Shown: positions 17,275 through 25,242 of the stretch, piece by piece | Layout of the letters: every line of letters starts with the position of its first letter | Position numbering within the stretch: the stretch's first letter is position 1 | DNA from: Mycobacterium sp. D16R12 | Lineage (GTDB): Bacteria; Actinomycetota; Actinomycetes; Mycobacteriales; Mycobacteriaceae | DNA length: 64,000 bases | Assembly (NCBI RefSeq): GCF_002013465.1 | Contig: NZ_MAFC01000008.1 | Span: 248,001-312,000, forward strand | Direction of reading: 5' to 3' | Notes under the pieces: model-generated | What the model was told of the DNA's origin: nothing | The model's input: the letters and a program-made list of their open reading frames with translations, nothing else | The model's database searches: none | Program-made: the position numbers and the translations under genes

Positions 17275-18879
17275 CTAGTTCGCGGCCATACTCGGCGAGC
17301 TCTGCCGGGGGCCGTCCGCGAGCGGGACGGTCTTGCGCACGGCCGGACGCACCGCGCCCTCGAACTCGTACTCGGTGGGGTCGACTTTCCTTGTCTGCGA
17401 CCAGTATTCGAAAGTGAATCCCGACCACAGCGTCCGATTCTTGCCGTGCTCGTCCAAGTACCAGCTCTGGCAGCCGCCGTTGTTCCAGACCGAGCCCTGC
17501 AGCTTGCGCTGGACTTCGGCGTTGAAGCGGTCCTGAGCCTCACGGGTGGGCACGATCGCCTGGGCGTAGGCCGCATCGATGTGTTTGATCGCCTCGGTGA
17601 CGTAGTGGATTTGCGACTCGATCATGAACACGATCGAGTTGTGACCCAAACCGGTATTGGGGCCCAAGAGGAAGAACAGGTTGGGCATGCCGGCGATCGT
17701 GATTCCGCGGTGGGCGGTGACGCCCTCCCGTGACCAACGGTCGCCGAGGTCCTCCCCGTTCTGCCCCTTCAAATCCAGATACTTATACGAGTCGGTGACG
17801 TGAAAGCCGGTGCCGAAGATGATGGCGTCGACCTTGCGCTCAATCCCGTCGCTGGTGACGACGCCGTCGGCGGTCACCCGCGCGATGGACTCGGTGACCA
17901 GTTCGGTCTTCGAGTTCTCGATCGCCTTGTAGTACGTCGCAGACCCCAGGAGTCGCTTGCATCCGGCACGGTAATCGGGTGTCACCTTGCGACGCACTTC
18001 CGGATCCGAGATCTGACTCCTGATGTACGCACGGCCCAGCAGCTCAACACCTTTGAGCAGGGCGGGGCGCCGGTTCATCGCGTACGCACCGGCCTCTGCA
18101 CCGAAGTACATGCCGCTGCGGAACAGCGCACGCAAACCCGGGATACTCGCAAACGCACGCTTGGCCACCGAGCCGAACTCGACATTGGAGCGCGGCAATA
18201 CCCACGGCGCGGTGCGCTGGAACAGCTTCAGTTCGCCGACCTGGCCGACGATCTCAGGGACGAACTGAATGGCACTGGCGCCCGTACCGATGACGGCGAC
18301 CTTCTTGCCGGCCAGGCCGAAGTCGTGGTTCCACTGCGCGGAGTGAAAGACCGGCCCCTGGAAGCGATCCAGGCCCTCGATCTCCGGGATGCTCGGGATG
18401 TGCAGGGCACCGACGCCGGAGATGAGGAACTGGCAGATGTACTCCTGCCCGCTCTCGGTGAACACATGCCAGCGGTACTCGCTGTCATCCCAATACCCGC
18501 GGGTGACACGCGTATTGAAAGTGACGTGCCGGTACAGACCATATTTGGCGGCGACTTCCTTGAGGTAGTCGAAGATCTCGGGCTGCCGGGAGAAGAGCTG
18601 TTCCCAATTCGAGCGCGGCTCGAAGGAGAACGAATACAGGTGGGTGGGCACATCGCACGCCGCACCGGGATAGGTGTTGTCGCGCCAGGTACCGCCCATT
18701 TCGCCGGCCTTTTCCAGGATGAGGAAGGGCACCCCCATCTTCTGCAGCGCGATCGCCGCGCCGATACCCGAGAAGCCTGTGCCGACAATCAGCGCACGAA
18801 CACGGATGGGCTCCGAGGGGCCGCTGTCGACCACACTGTCTGGCTGCTGCTCTTCGGACGGTGTATCGGTAACAGTCAT
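17275..18879 (-). CDS. Flavin monooxygenase, Baeyer-Villiger type
   Basis: 534 aa. FAD site GTGFSGIGAAIAL, then GGTWRDNTYPGAACD, the Baeyer-Villiger fingerprint FQGPVFHSAQW (F-x-G-x3-H-x3-W) and the second Rossmann motif VIGTGASAIQF. Such enzymes insert oxygen next to a ketone using NADPH and FAD. Start at 18879 (MTVTDTP); the frame is open to 18921. Second position after the AurF-like genes in an apparent five-gene operon. Related to Rv0565c-type monooxygenases, but orthology is not established. Confidence 0.92.
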   Translation of the reverse strand: MTVTDTPSEEQQPDSVVDSGPSEPIRVRALIVGTGFSGIGAAIALQKMGVPFLILEKAGEMGGTWRDNTYPGAACDVPTHLYSFSFEPRSNWEQLFSRQPEIFDYLKEVAAKYGLYRHVTFNTRVTRGYWDDSEYRWHVFTESGQEYICQFLISGVGALHIPSIPEIEGLDRFQGPVFHSAQWNHDFGLAGKKVAVIGTGASAIQFVPEIVGQVGELKLFQRTAPWVLPRSNVEFGSVAKRAFASIPGLRALFRSGMYFGAEAGAYAMNRRPALLKGVELLGRAYIRSQISDPEVRRKVTPDYRAGCKRLLGSATYYKAIENSKTELVTESIARVTADGVVTSDGIERKVDAIIFGTGFHVTDSYKYLDLKGQNGEDLGDRWSREGVTAHRGITIAGMPNLFFLLGPNTGLGHNSIVFMIESQIHYVTEAIKHIDAAYAQAIVPTREAQDRFNAEVQRKLQGSVWNNGGCQSWYLDEHGKNRTLWSGFTFEYWSQTRKVDPTEYEFEGAVRPAVRKTVPLADGPRQSSPSMAAN

Positions 18880-18969
18880 GTGGCGCAATCGCTTTCTCTT
18901 TCGAAGGTGGACCCTTGACACGACAGAACTGGCTCATTGCCACCGGCAACGAGCCAGTTCTTGCGGCGC

Positions 18970-19953
18970 TTACCGCGCGTTGATCTCGGCCAGGATGTCG
19001 TCCGGCATCGCGCGCGACATCCGCAACAGCCGGCCAGTGAATTTGCCGTCCAGGAAACCGATCTCGTGCATGAAGCGCATCAGTGGCTCCGCAACCCAGG
19101 TCGCATTCTCGCGGTAACTCGGTGACGTCAGGAATGCACGTAAACCGCGCAAGGGATGAATGCCGACCGACCGGTACGCCTTGGGGTTGACGAGCACCGG
19201 ATAGATACCCACCACCGAGAGGGCGAAGACTGCTCGGTGGAACGCGTTGGAGACCGGCCCCCGCTCGGCGATCTGTCGCACCAGTTCCTCACGCGCATAA
19301 GTGATGTGCCGAGCTTCTTCCAGCACGTGAATCTTCATGAGCTGACGAGCATGCGGCTGCACCGTCTCATCCATCATCGATTCCCGCTGCATCCGGTCCA
19401 GCACTTCCTCGACCAGCAGCAGAACACCAATACCCGAGGGGCCCAGCGGTGCCAGGCCGAGGAGCCGCACGACCCGCGTCGCGAACTTAGGATAGGTGTA
19501 GGGCTTGACTCCCAGCTTGTTCACCAAACGGCCGAACATGGTGGAGTGCCGCGCTTCCTCGCCGATCTCGGTCAACGCGTAACGCCCGTGATCGGTTGCT
19601 CCCCCGTTCTGCTCGACGACCTGCCGCCACAGCATGGCGCTGAGACCGGTCTCGACGTAGATGCCGAAGCTCAACACAGAGCCGAGCTCATGGCGCGTCA
19701 GTTCGACGCGCTGTTCCTGAGTCAGCTTGTCCCACAGCTTGGTGCCGTATAGCGACGTCCGGCGGGGCGTCGTCCAATACAGCCCAGGCACCACCGGTGC
19801 GTCCCAGTCGATGTCAACCTCGCCGTCGTAGGCACGCTCCGCGGCCGAGCGCAGCAGTCGTTGCGCTGTCTTCTGCCGGTCCCCCACGGTCTTACCCCGT
19901 ACCGACGAGGCTCCCGCCTCGTGTAGGGCCGTTGGTTGGTCGATGGTCGTCAT
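18970..19953 (-). CDS. AurF-like diiron oxygenase
   Basis: 327 aa of the AurF diiron oxygenase family. All expected carboxylate/His ligands are visible: Glu101, Glu133-x2-His136 (EEARH), Glu182 and His209-x3-Glu213-x2-His216 (HVLEEARH), matching the AurF spacing. AurF oxidises amines to nitro groups with O2; related proteins hydroxylate other substrates. Preceded by GGAGG and an AGTA-N5-TACT palindrome. Its upstream tandem neighbour is a homologue with these ligands lost. Likely the active subunit of the pair. Confidence 0.9.
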   Translation of the reverse strand: MTTIDQPTALHEAGASSVRGKTVGDRQKTAQRLLRSAAERAYDGEVDIDWDAPVVPGLYWTTPRRTSLYGTKLWDKLTQEQRVELTRHELGSVLSFGIYVETGLSAMLWRQVVEQNGGATDHGRYALTEIGEEARHSTMFGRLVNKLGVKPYTYPKFATRVVRLLGLAPLGPSGIGVLLLVEEVLDRMQRESMMDETVQPHARQLMKIHVLEEARHITYAREELVRQIAERGPVSNAFHRAVFALSVVGIYPVLVNPKAYRSVGIHPLRGLRAFLTSPSYRENATWVAEPLMRFMHEIGFLDGKFTGRLLRMSRAMPDDILAEINAR

Positions 19954-19986
19954 TGATCCCGCCCTCCAAATTTATACATTACTTTC

Positions 19987-19999
19987 AGTACCCGTTACT
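19987..19999. promoter_or_regulatory. AGTA-N5-TACT palindrome before the diiron oxygenase gene
   Basis: Plus strand AGTACCCGTTACT, 33 bp upstream of the ATG in an AT-rich stretch (91-bp gap). The same arms and spacing recur before the paralogue at 21073. Probable operator with an internal promoter of its own. Confidence 0.5.
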
Positions 20000-20044
20000 T
20001 TTAGTTTTATGCTCGCGCTGCCGTTTGTCAATCCCTCAGCGAGG

Positions 20045-21028
20045 TCACACGAGGCCGCGACCTCTGAGAATTGCCCGTGCAGCACTGGTTCCGAACATCC
20101 CCGCGTCCTGGGCGACGTCGAAGTATCGCCGCAGCAACACCCCGTTCCGGTGGCGGACATTTTCGCTTCGCGCGGCGGCCCTACGACCGGACCGCTCGGT
20201 CAACCCCACGCTGCGGTACACCGGCGGCCGCACGATCAACGACGTCGCCAACACCGTCAACAGCGCAAGCGACGTGTCCGCCCAGGCCGCCGGGAGATAC
20301 CTGCGGGTATCCACGGCGCGGTAGAGCTCGTCCTCGGCGAACTCCAGCTGGCGACGACTGACCAGAACACAGATCTTCGCAACCTGCCGGACCACGGGCT
20401 GGGCCTGCTCATCGGCCTCGAGCTCGTACATCAGCTGATGGATCAGCTTGTGCAGCAGCAGGATGAACCCGCGACCCAGTGGACCGTGCGGAATGAGCGG
20501 CACGAAGAACCGCTGCAGGCGCTGCACCGCCATTGGGGCAGGCAGGAGCTCCAGCTCCGTCTTGTTGATCAGCCGCCCCACCATGGTGGCGTTACGGCTG
20601 ATGTCGCGGACGCTGGCCAAGAGAAAACGGGTGTAATCATCGGTCAGCGTGTTGCCTTCGATGACGTCGCGGAACATCAGCGATGCCAGCGCGCCCTGGG
20701 CGTCTATGACAAAACTCAGCAGACTGACCAGCTCCTGACGGGCCAACTCACCGCGCTGTTCGTCCGAAAGCGCATCCCACTGCGGCGTGCCGTGGAGCGA
20801 TACCCGCCGGGCGGCCAGCCAGTGCTTCCCTGCGTCCAGGGGTGCGTCCCAGTCGATATCCAGCTCGGGGTCGTAACTGAGCTCGGTGGCCTCGAACAGC
20901 AGCCGACGGGCCGTATTGAGCCGATCCCCCACCCGGCGCCGACGCGCAGGAACCCCGCCGTCGACCGTGGTGGCCGGACTGAAGTCGTAGTCGGTGTAGT
21001 TGATGTCTTTGTAACTGCTGGACGTCAC
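20045..21028 (-). CDS. Degenerate AurF-family paralogue (pseudo-diiron protein)
   Basis: 327 aa, alignable end to end with the downstream diiron oxygenase (RRVSLHGTPQWDALSDEQR against RRTSLYGTKLWDKLTQEQR, and PPVYRSVGL against PKAYRSVGI). Every ligand position is changed: Glu101 to Gln111, Glu133 to Ile143, His136 to Asn146, Glu182 to His193, His209 to Cys220, Glu213 to Ser224, His216 to Gln227. The frame is intact and length conserved, so it is not an ordinary decaying gene. It may be a non-catalytic partner subunit or regulator. First gene of the operon. Confidence 0.88.
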   Translation of the reverse strand: MTSSSYKDINYTDYDFSPATTVDGGVPARRRRVGDRLNTARRLLFEATELSYDPELDIDWDAPLDAGKHWLAARRVSLHGTPQWDALSDEQRGELARQELVSLLSFVIDAQGALASLMFRDVIEGNTLTDDYTRFLLASVRDISRNATMVGRLINKTELELLPAPMAVQRLQRFFVPLIPHGPLGRGFILLLHKLIHQLMYELEADEQAQPVVRQVAKICVLVSRRQLEFAEDELYRAVDTRRYLPAAWADTSLALLTVLATSLIVRPPVYRSVGLTERSGRRAAARSENVRHRNGVLLRRYFDVAQDAGMFGTSAARAILRGRGLV

Positions 21029-21072
21029 GTCATCGCCTTCTGGTCAGCCAAGATTGAATATCCGTATCCAAA

Positions 21073-21085
21073 AGTATGGGGTACT
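21073..21085. promoter_or_regulatory. AGTA-N5-TACT palindrome before the degenerate AurF gene
   Basis: AGTATGGGGTACT lies between the divergent DUF4873 and degenerate AurF genes, 45 bp upstream of the latter. Same arms and spacing as the site at 19987. A shared regulator is inferred. Confidence 0.5.
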
Positions 21086-21163
21086 CTTTGTTACGCATAT
21101 GTCAGCGAGTTTGTCGGGACGGCGTCCCGATTGTCAAGAGGCAACCCAGCCGGACGGAGAATC

Positions 21164-21529
21164 ATGAGCCTTCCCCGATACGACGACACCAACAGCGTCT
21201 TCACCCACAGTCCGCATGACGATTCGGACTACATCGGCGAGGCGACGGTGACCGTTCGTGGTGTCGAGGTCCCGGTCGAGCTGGAGCTCAAGGGTTACAG
21301 CGAGCCGATCGACGGCATTTACCGGTGGATCGGCCGCATCAGGCCGAACGAACAGCTGACCGGGCTCGTCGGTGACGAGGCGCGAGTGAAGGCCACGATT
21401 CGCACCTCCCACAGTGCCCGCGATGCCTTCATCGGCGATCCGGATCCGTGGAACCGGTACCGGGTGATCGGGAAGAGCACTCCGCCGTTCCACGTCGCCA
21501 CCGATCTCGCGGAAGTCGAAGCGGAATAA
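21164..21529 (+). CDS. DUF4873 domain protein
   Basis: 121 aa: YIGEATVTVRGVEVPVELELKGYSEPIDGIYRWIGRI and the ending RYRVIGKSTPPFHV match DUF4873, a small beta-rich domain. In other actinobacteria this domain is found fused to or beside flavin monooxygenases, which fits the Baeyer-Villiger-type gene in the divergent operon. ATG preceded by GGACGGAG. The 135-bp divergent gap carries an AGTA-N5-TACT site. Molecular role unknown. Confidence 0.8.
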   Translation: MSLPRYDDTNSVFTHSPHDDSDYIGEATVTVRGVEVPVELELKGYSEPIDGIYRWIGRIRPNEQLTGLVGDEARVKATIRTSHSARDAFIGDPDPWNRYRVIGKSTPPFHVATDLAEVEAE

Positions 21530-21541
21530 GGATTTTCGCCC

Positions 21542-22105
21542 TCACTGGCGCCGAGCGCGCAGGAGCGCAATCAGCTCATGCTCGACATCGCGCAGTGGCT
21601 GCACCGACTGTGCGGCCTGCGCCTGCAGTAGCGCCCCCTCGATCGCACTGACCGCCAGCGAGGCGAGGGTCTCGGCGCCGTCGGTCACCCCCGAATCCCG
21701 GAAGGATTCCGCCAGCCGGGCGCGCATCCCGATGAAAGCCTCGTTGGCCGCCGCGCGGATCTGCGCCTCCCCTGGACCGGCGAGCGCGGCCGCGGCATGC
21801 GGACACCCGGTGTCAAAGTCGTGAGTCTCGAGTTGATTGACCCACCACGCGATGAACTTGGTGATGAGGTATTCGGAGTCTCCGCGAGCCCGCAGCGCGT
21901 CGAGAAACCCGTTGGCGAGCTCGGCCGCCGCTAGCTCGGCCGCAGCAAGGAGCTCCGCCTTGCCCTCCGGGAAGTGCTGATAGATGGAGTTGCGCGCGGT
22001 GCCGCTGCGTTTGAGCAGGTCGGCAAGGCCAGTGGCATGCACCCCGCGTTCGCGCATCATGATGATCGCGTTGTCGATCAGACGCTGCCGTGGACCCGTT
22101 GTCAC
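21542..22105 (-). CDS. TetR family repressor
   Basis: 187 aa from GTG 22105. N-terminal HTH: GVHATGLADLLKRSGTARNSIYQHFPEGKAEL. The C-terminal ligand domain is of the LmrA/YxaF-type group (CPHAAAALAGPGEAQIRAAANEAF). Divergent from a thioesterase gene with two TGGACC-type palindromes in the 86-bp gap, so it probably represses both itself and the thioesterase operon. Inducer unknown. Confidence 0.9.
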   Translation of the reverse strand: MTTGPRQRLIDNAIIMMRERGVHATGLADLLKRSGTARNSIYQHFPEGKAELLAAAELAAAELANGFLDALRARGDSEYLITKFIAWWVNQLETHDFDTGCPHAAAALAGPGEAQIRAAANEAFIGMRARLAESFRDSGVTDGAETLASLAVSAIEGALLQAQAAQSVQPLRDVEHELIALLRARRQ

Positions 22106-22124
22106 CTCGGCCTCCTCACTCGAA

Positions 22125-22176
22125 ATGGACCAGTCGGTCCATGGCCTGCTACCGTCGGCATGGACCAATCAGTCTA
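22125..22176. promoter_or_regulatory. Two TetR-type operators
   Basis: A perfect palindrome TGGACC-AGTC-GGTCCA at 22126-22141 and an imperfect second copy TGGACC-AATC-AGTCTA at 22161-22176, 35 bp apart. Both lie between the TetR gene and the thioesterase gene. Position and symmetry fit TetR autoregulation. Confidence 0.7.
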
Positions 22177-22191
22177 CGCGGAAGGGCGGCC

Positions 22192-22632
22192 ATGACCACC
22201 GAAATCGAGAACCTGACCGGGCTCGAGCTGCTGCGCAGCATGGGAGGGACGTCCGATGGGATGCCGCCCATCGGACGTCTGCTCGGGATGCAGATGGAGG
22301 AGATCGAATTCGGCTCGGTGTCCTTCAGCGTGGTGACCCGGCCCGAGTTCGCCAATCCGCTCGGCACCCTGCACGGCGGGATCTGCGCGACGCTGCTCGA
22401 CTCCGTACTGGGCTGCGCCGTGCACTCCACGCTGGAGCCCGGAATCGGCTACGGGACACTCGAACTCAAGGTCAACTACGTTCGGACCGTCGCCACCGAT
22501 GGCGAGCGGCTGGTGGCGACGGGCAACGTCCTGCATCCCGGCCGCCGGGTGGCGACGGCCGAGGGCAAGGTGGTCGACTCCCAGGGCAGGCTGGTGGCGC
22601 ATGGCACCACCACGGTCATGGTGTACCGCTGA
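22192..22632 (+). CDS. PaaI family hot-dog thioesterase
   Basis: 146 aa. NPLGTLHGGICATLLDSVLGCAVH is the PaaI motif with HGG and the catalytic Asp on the long helix. Such enzymes hydrolyse acyl- or aryl-CoA thioesters. Divergent from the TetR gene with operators between, and overlapping the next gene by 1 bp (TGATG). Likely de-repressed when the TetR ligand, perhaps an acyl or aromatic compound, is present. Confidence 0.92.
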   Translation: MTTEIENLTGLELLRSMGGTSDGMPPIGRLLGMQMEEIEFGSVSFSVVTRPEFANPLGTLHGGICATLLDSVLGCAVHSTLEPGIGYGTLELKVNYVRTVATDGERLVATGNVLHPGRRVATAEGKVVDSQGRLVAHGTTTVMVYR

Positions 22633-23204
22633 TGAGCGCGAGCGAAGAAGCTCACGCACTGATGAGCGCGAGCGAGCCCGCCGATGACTTCCTGCGGGCC
22701 TCGGCGGCCATCGAGGCCATGATCGCGGCCGTGCGTCCTGAGCAGTGGGACGCCCCGACACCCTGTACCGAGTGGAATCTGCGCGAGCTGGTGAACCACC
22801 TCGTCGAGGTGAACTACTCGCTGGCCGCGCGCTTCGGCGGGCCCGGCGACGGCACCGGCGATGATCCCGTGGCTGCATACCAGCAGTCGGCGCAGGCGTT
22901 GAGTGACGCGCTGGCGTTTCCAGGGGTGCTGGAGCAGACCTACCCCGGCCCGTTCGCGCACACGACCGGTGACAGGCAGCTTCAGGCCCGCATGGCCGAT
23001 CTGTTGACCCACGGCTGGGACCTGGCACAGTCCACCGGCATTCCCGCGGATCTGCCCGCCGACCTCGTCGAGAACGCATTGGGCTTCGTCCAGAAGCTTG
23101 CCGGGGCATTCGCGCGGTCCGGAAAGTTCGGCACCCCACAGCCTGTCGCTACGAACGCGCCGGCACTCGAGAGGCTGGCCGCGTTGAGCGGACGGTCCGT
23201 CTGA
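22632..23204 (+). CDS. TIGR03086/DinB-like metal-binding protein
   Basis: About 190 aa. PTPCTEWNLRELVNHLVEVNY and LLTHGWDLAQSTG carry the conserved Trp, His and HxxxDxA-type motif of the mycothiol-dependent maleylpyruvate isomerase N-like / TIGR03086 group. The start is duplicated: a 15-bp GATGAGCGCGAGCGA occurs at 22631 and 22661, giving MSASE twice, so ATG 22662 is an alternative. Overlaps the thioesterase stop. Function unknown; possible mycothiol-dependent transferase. Confidence 0.8.
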   Translation: MSASEEAHALMSASEPADDFLRASAAIEAMIAAVRPEQWDAPTPCTEWNLRELVNHLVEVNYSLAARFGGPGDGTGDDPVAAYQQSAQALSDALAFPGVLEQTYPGPFAHTTGDRQLQARMADLLTHGWDLAQSTGIPADLPADLVENALGFVQKLAGAFARSGKFGTPQPVATNAPALERLAALSGRSV

Positions 23205-23217
23205 CATTTCTCCGGGT

Positions 23218-23263
23218 GTGAAGCTACGGCGGGACTTTCGCCGATTTTCCGCCGTGGTTTCAC
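23218..23263. terminator. Bidirectional hairpin between convergent genes
   Basis: GTGAAGCTACGGC and GCCGTGGTTTCAC form a 13-bp stem with two G-U-compatible mismatches and a 20-nt loop containing a smaller palindrome. Sits between the DinB-like gene and htpX, as a shared terminator would. No T-run is present. Confidence 0.45.
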
Positions 23264-23279
23264 GCTCGGCGGCCCAAGG

Positions 23280-24140
23280 TTAGAAGCGGGCCATATCCTC
23301 GAGGCGCGCAATGCGGTCGGCCATCGGCGGGTGTGTCGAGAACAGCGATGCCATCCGGTCGCCCGCCCGGAACGGGTTGGCGATCATCAGGTGCGACTGG
23401 CTGGCCAGCTGCGGTTCCGGTGGCAGCGGAGCAGCCTGCACCCCGCCGGAAATCTTGCGCAGCGCGGAGGCCAATGCCAGCGGATCTCCGGTCAGTTCGG
23501 CACCGGACTGGTCGGCCTGGTACTCCCGTGAACGGGACACCGCCATCTTCACCACCGTGGCAGCGATCGGACCCAGCATCGAAACCAGGAACAGCGCAAA
23601 GGGATTCGGCCGGTTCTCGCCACCGCCGCCGAAGAAGTTCATGAGCATCGCCATATTGGCCAGCCCCGAGATGACCGCGGCCAGCGCGCCGGCCACACTC
23701 GAGATCAGGATGTCGCGGTTGTAGACGTGCGAGAGCTCGTGACCCAGCACCGCGCGCAGCTCACGCTCGGAGAGCAGATCGAGAATGCCGCTCGTGCAGC
23801 AGACCGCCGCATTTCTCGGATTGCGGCCCGTGGCAAAGGCATTGGGCGCATTGGTGTCGCTGATGTACAACCGCGGCATCGGCTGGCGTGCGACGGTCGC
23901 GAGCTCCCGCACGATCCGGTACATCGCGGGCTGCTGCAACTCCGTCACCGGCTGGGCGTGCATCGCACGCAGCGCCAAGGTGTCGCTCTTGAAGTACATG
24001 AAAGCGTTCATGCCGACGGCGAACAAAATGGCCAGCAGCAGGATGCTCTTGCTGTGGAACAGCGAGCCGATGAACACAATCATCGCCGACATGCCGCCAA
24101 GCAGCAGCACTGTCTTGAGCCCATTGGCGTGGCCGTGCAT
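23280..24140 (-). CDS. htpX: HtpX membrane zinc metalloprotease
   Basis: 286 aa with four hydrophobic segments. [14 protein letters not shown] is the HExxH-type zinc site (HELSH), with the third ligand Glu in SRSREYQAD. HtpX degrades misfolded membrane proteins with its active site in the cytoplasm. Homologue of Rv0563, and like it next to the polyprenyl synthase gene (Rv0562 homologue), which lies 78 bp upstream on the same strand. Start at ATG 24140; an upstream in-frame extension to 24170 is unlikely. Confidence 0.95.
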   Translation of the reverse strand: MHGHANGLKTVLLLGGMSAMIVFIGSLFHSKSILLLAILFAVGMNAFMYFKSDTLALRAMHAQPVTELQQPAMYRIVRELATVARQPMPRLYISDTNAPNAFATGRNPRNAAVCCTSGILDLLSERELRAVLGHELSHVYNRDILISSVAGALAAVISGLANMAMLMNFFGGGGENRPNPFALFLVSMLGPIAATVVKMAVSRSREYQADQSGAELTGDPLALASALRKISGGVQAAPLPPEPQLASQSHLMIANPFRAGDRMASLFSTHPPMADRIARLEDMARF

Positions 24141-24217
24141 GTTGTCCCTTCCCTCTAGCTGGTTCACCACGCTAACGAAGGACAGTGCTCCTGGGTTCCG
24201 GACGGGTTGCCAGGTAC

Positions 24218-25222
24218 CTAACCGTGCCGCAGGACGGTGTATTCGATCAGCACACCCAGCGCGTCGCGGGCAGCACCCGGGGGCAGCTCCACTAGTTCAG
24301 CCTTGGCACGATCGGCATATTCGATGACGACGGACTTTGCCGCCACGAGTCCATGCGAGGCCCGCAGCAGCGTCAATGCCTCGTCCACCTCGGCATCGTC
24401 GGTAATGGGCGCCGCCAGCAAGGTACGCAGCCGGTCGGCGTCGGCACCGGTATCGCGCAGCGCGTACAGCATGGGCAGGGTATGCACCCCCTCACGCAGA
24501 TCCGTGCCGGGTGTCTTGCCCGACTCGTCCGTGAGGCTCTCGATGTCGATGATGTCGTCGGAGATCTGAAAGGCGGTCCCGACGATGGCGCCCAGGCGGC
24601 TCAGCCGTTCGATCTGCTCGTCGTCGCACCTGGACGTCATCGCGCCGAACCGCCCGGCCGCCGCGATTAGGGATCCGGTCTTCTCGTGGATCACCTTGAG
24701 ATAGTGCTCGGTCTCATCGCCGCCCTCGGGTACCCCGACGGTTTCCCGCATCTGGCCGGTGACGAGTTCGGCGAAGGTCTCGGCGACGATCCGCACAGCC
24801 GTGGGACCGAGCCGCGACACCAGGCGCGAGGCCGTGGCCAGCAGATAGTCCCCGGCGAGGATCGCCACGTTGTTACCCCAGCGGGCGTTGGCGCTGGGCA
24901 CACCGCGACGCTTCTGCGCCTCGTCCATGACGTCGTCGTGGTAGAGCGTGGCCAGGTGAATGAGCTCGCACACCGCCCCGGCGAGAATCACCTCGTCGTT
25001 GTCCGGGTCCGGTCCGGTCTGGGCGGCGAGCACCGTGAACAGCGGGCGGAAGCGCTTACCGCCGGCGTGGAAAAGGTGCAGCACAGACTCCGTCAACAGC
25101 GGGTCGGACTGCCCCAGCTCGGTCACGATGAGGGTTTCGATGGCGGACAAATGGTCGCGCACTTTCGCGGCGAATACGGGATCGCCGAGATCAACTCCGG
25201 CCACCGTGGTCGAGTTACTCAC
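24218..25222 (-). CDS. grcC1: Polyprenyl diphosphate synthase (menaquinone side chain)
   Basis: 334 aa. First aspartate-rich motif [12 protein letters not shown], with KRFRP upstream, and second motif ISDDIIDIE are those of long-chain trans-prenyltransferases. Homologue of Rv0562 (GrcC1). It supplies the isoprenoid tail for MenA in menaquinone synthesis (inference from neighbourhood). GTG start. Its start is only 20 bp from the divergent menJ start. Confidence 0.9.
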   Translation of the reverse strand: MSNSTTVAGVDLGDPVFAAKVRDHLSAIETLIVTELGQSDPLLTESVLHLFHAGGKRFRPLFTVLAAQTGPDPDNDEVILAGAVCELIHLATLYHDDVMDEAQKRRGVPSANARWGNNVAILAGDYLLATASRLVSRLGPTAVRIVAETFAELVTGQMRETVGVPEGGDETEHYLKVIHEKTGSLIAAAGRFGAMTSRCDDEQIERLSRLGAIVGTAFQISDDIIDIESLTDESGKTPGTDLREGVHTLPMLYALRDTGADADRLRTLLAAPITDDAEVDEALTLLRASHGLVAAKSVVIEYADRAKAELVELPPGAARDALGVLIEYTVLRHG

Positions 25223-25242
25223 CGGTCCAACATACTGGTGGG
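25223..25242. promoter_or_regulatory. 20-bp divergent promoter, probably leaderless on both sides
   Basis: Only 20 bp separate the grcC1 and menJ start codons. On the plus strand CATACT ends 6 nt before the GTG; on the minus strand TATGTT ends 6 nt before the GTG. Both placements fit -10 boxes of leaderless transcripts, which are common in mycobacteria. Confidence 0.5.

Noticed and set aside
20045..21028. Reading the degenerate AurF gene as a pseudogene
   Set aside because: Intact frame, full length, no stops; substitutions fall at ligand sites, suggesting altered function rather than decay.
19943..21529. 528-aa open frame on the plus strand across the degenerate AurF gene
   Set aside because: Antisense shadow: the minus-strand frame has clear homology to the intact AurF copy, and the last part is the DUF4873 gene itself.
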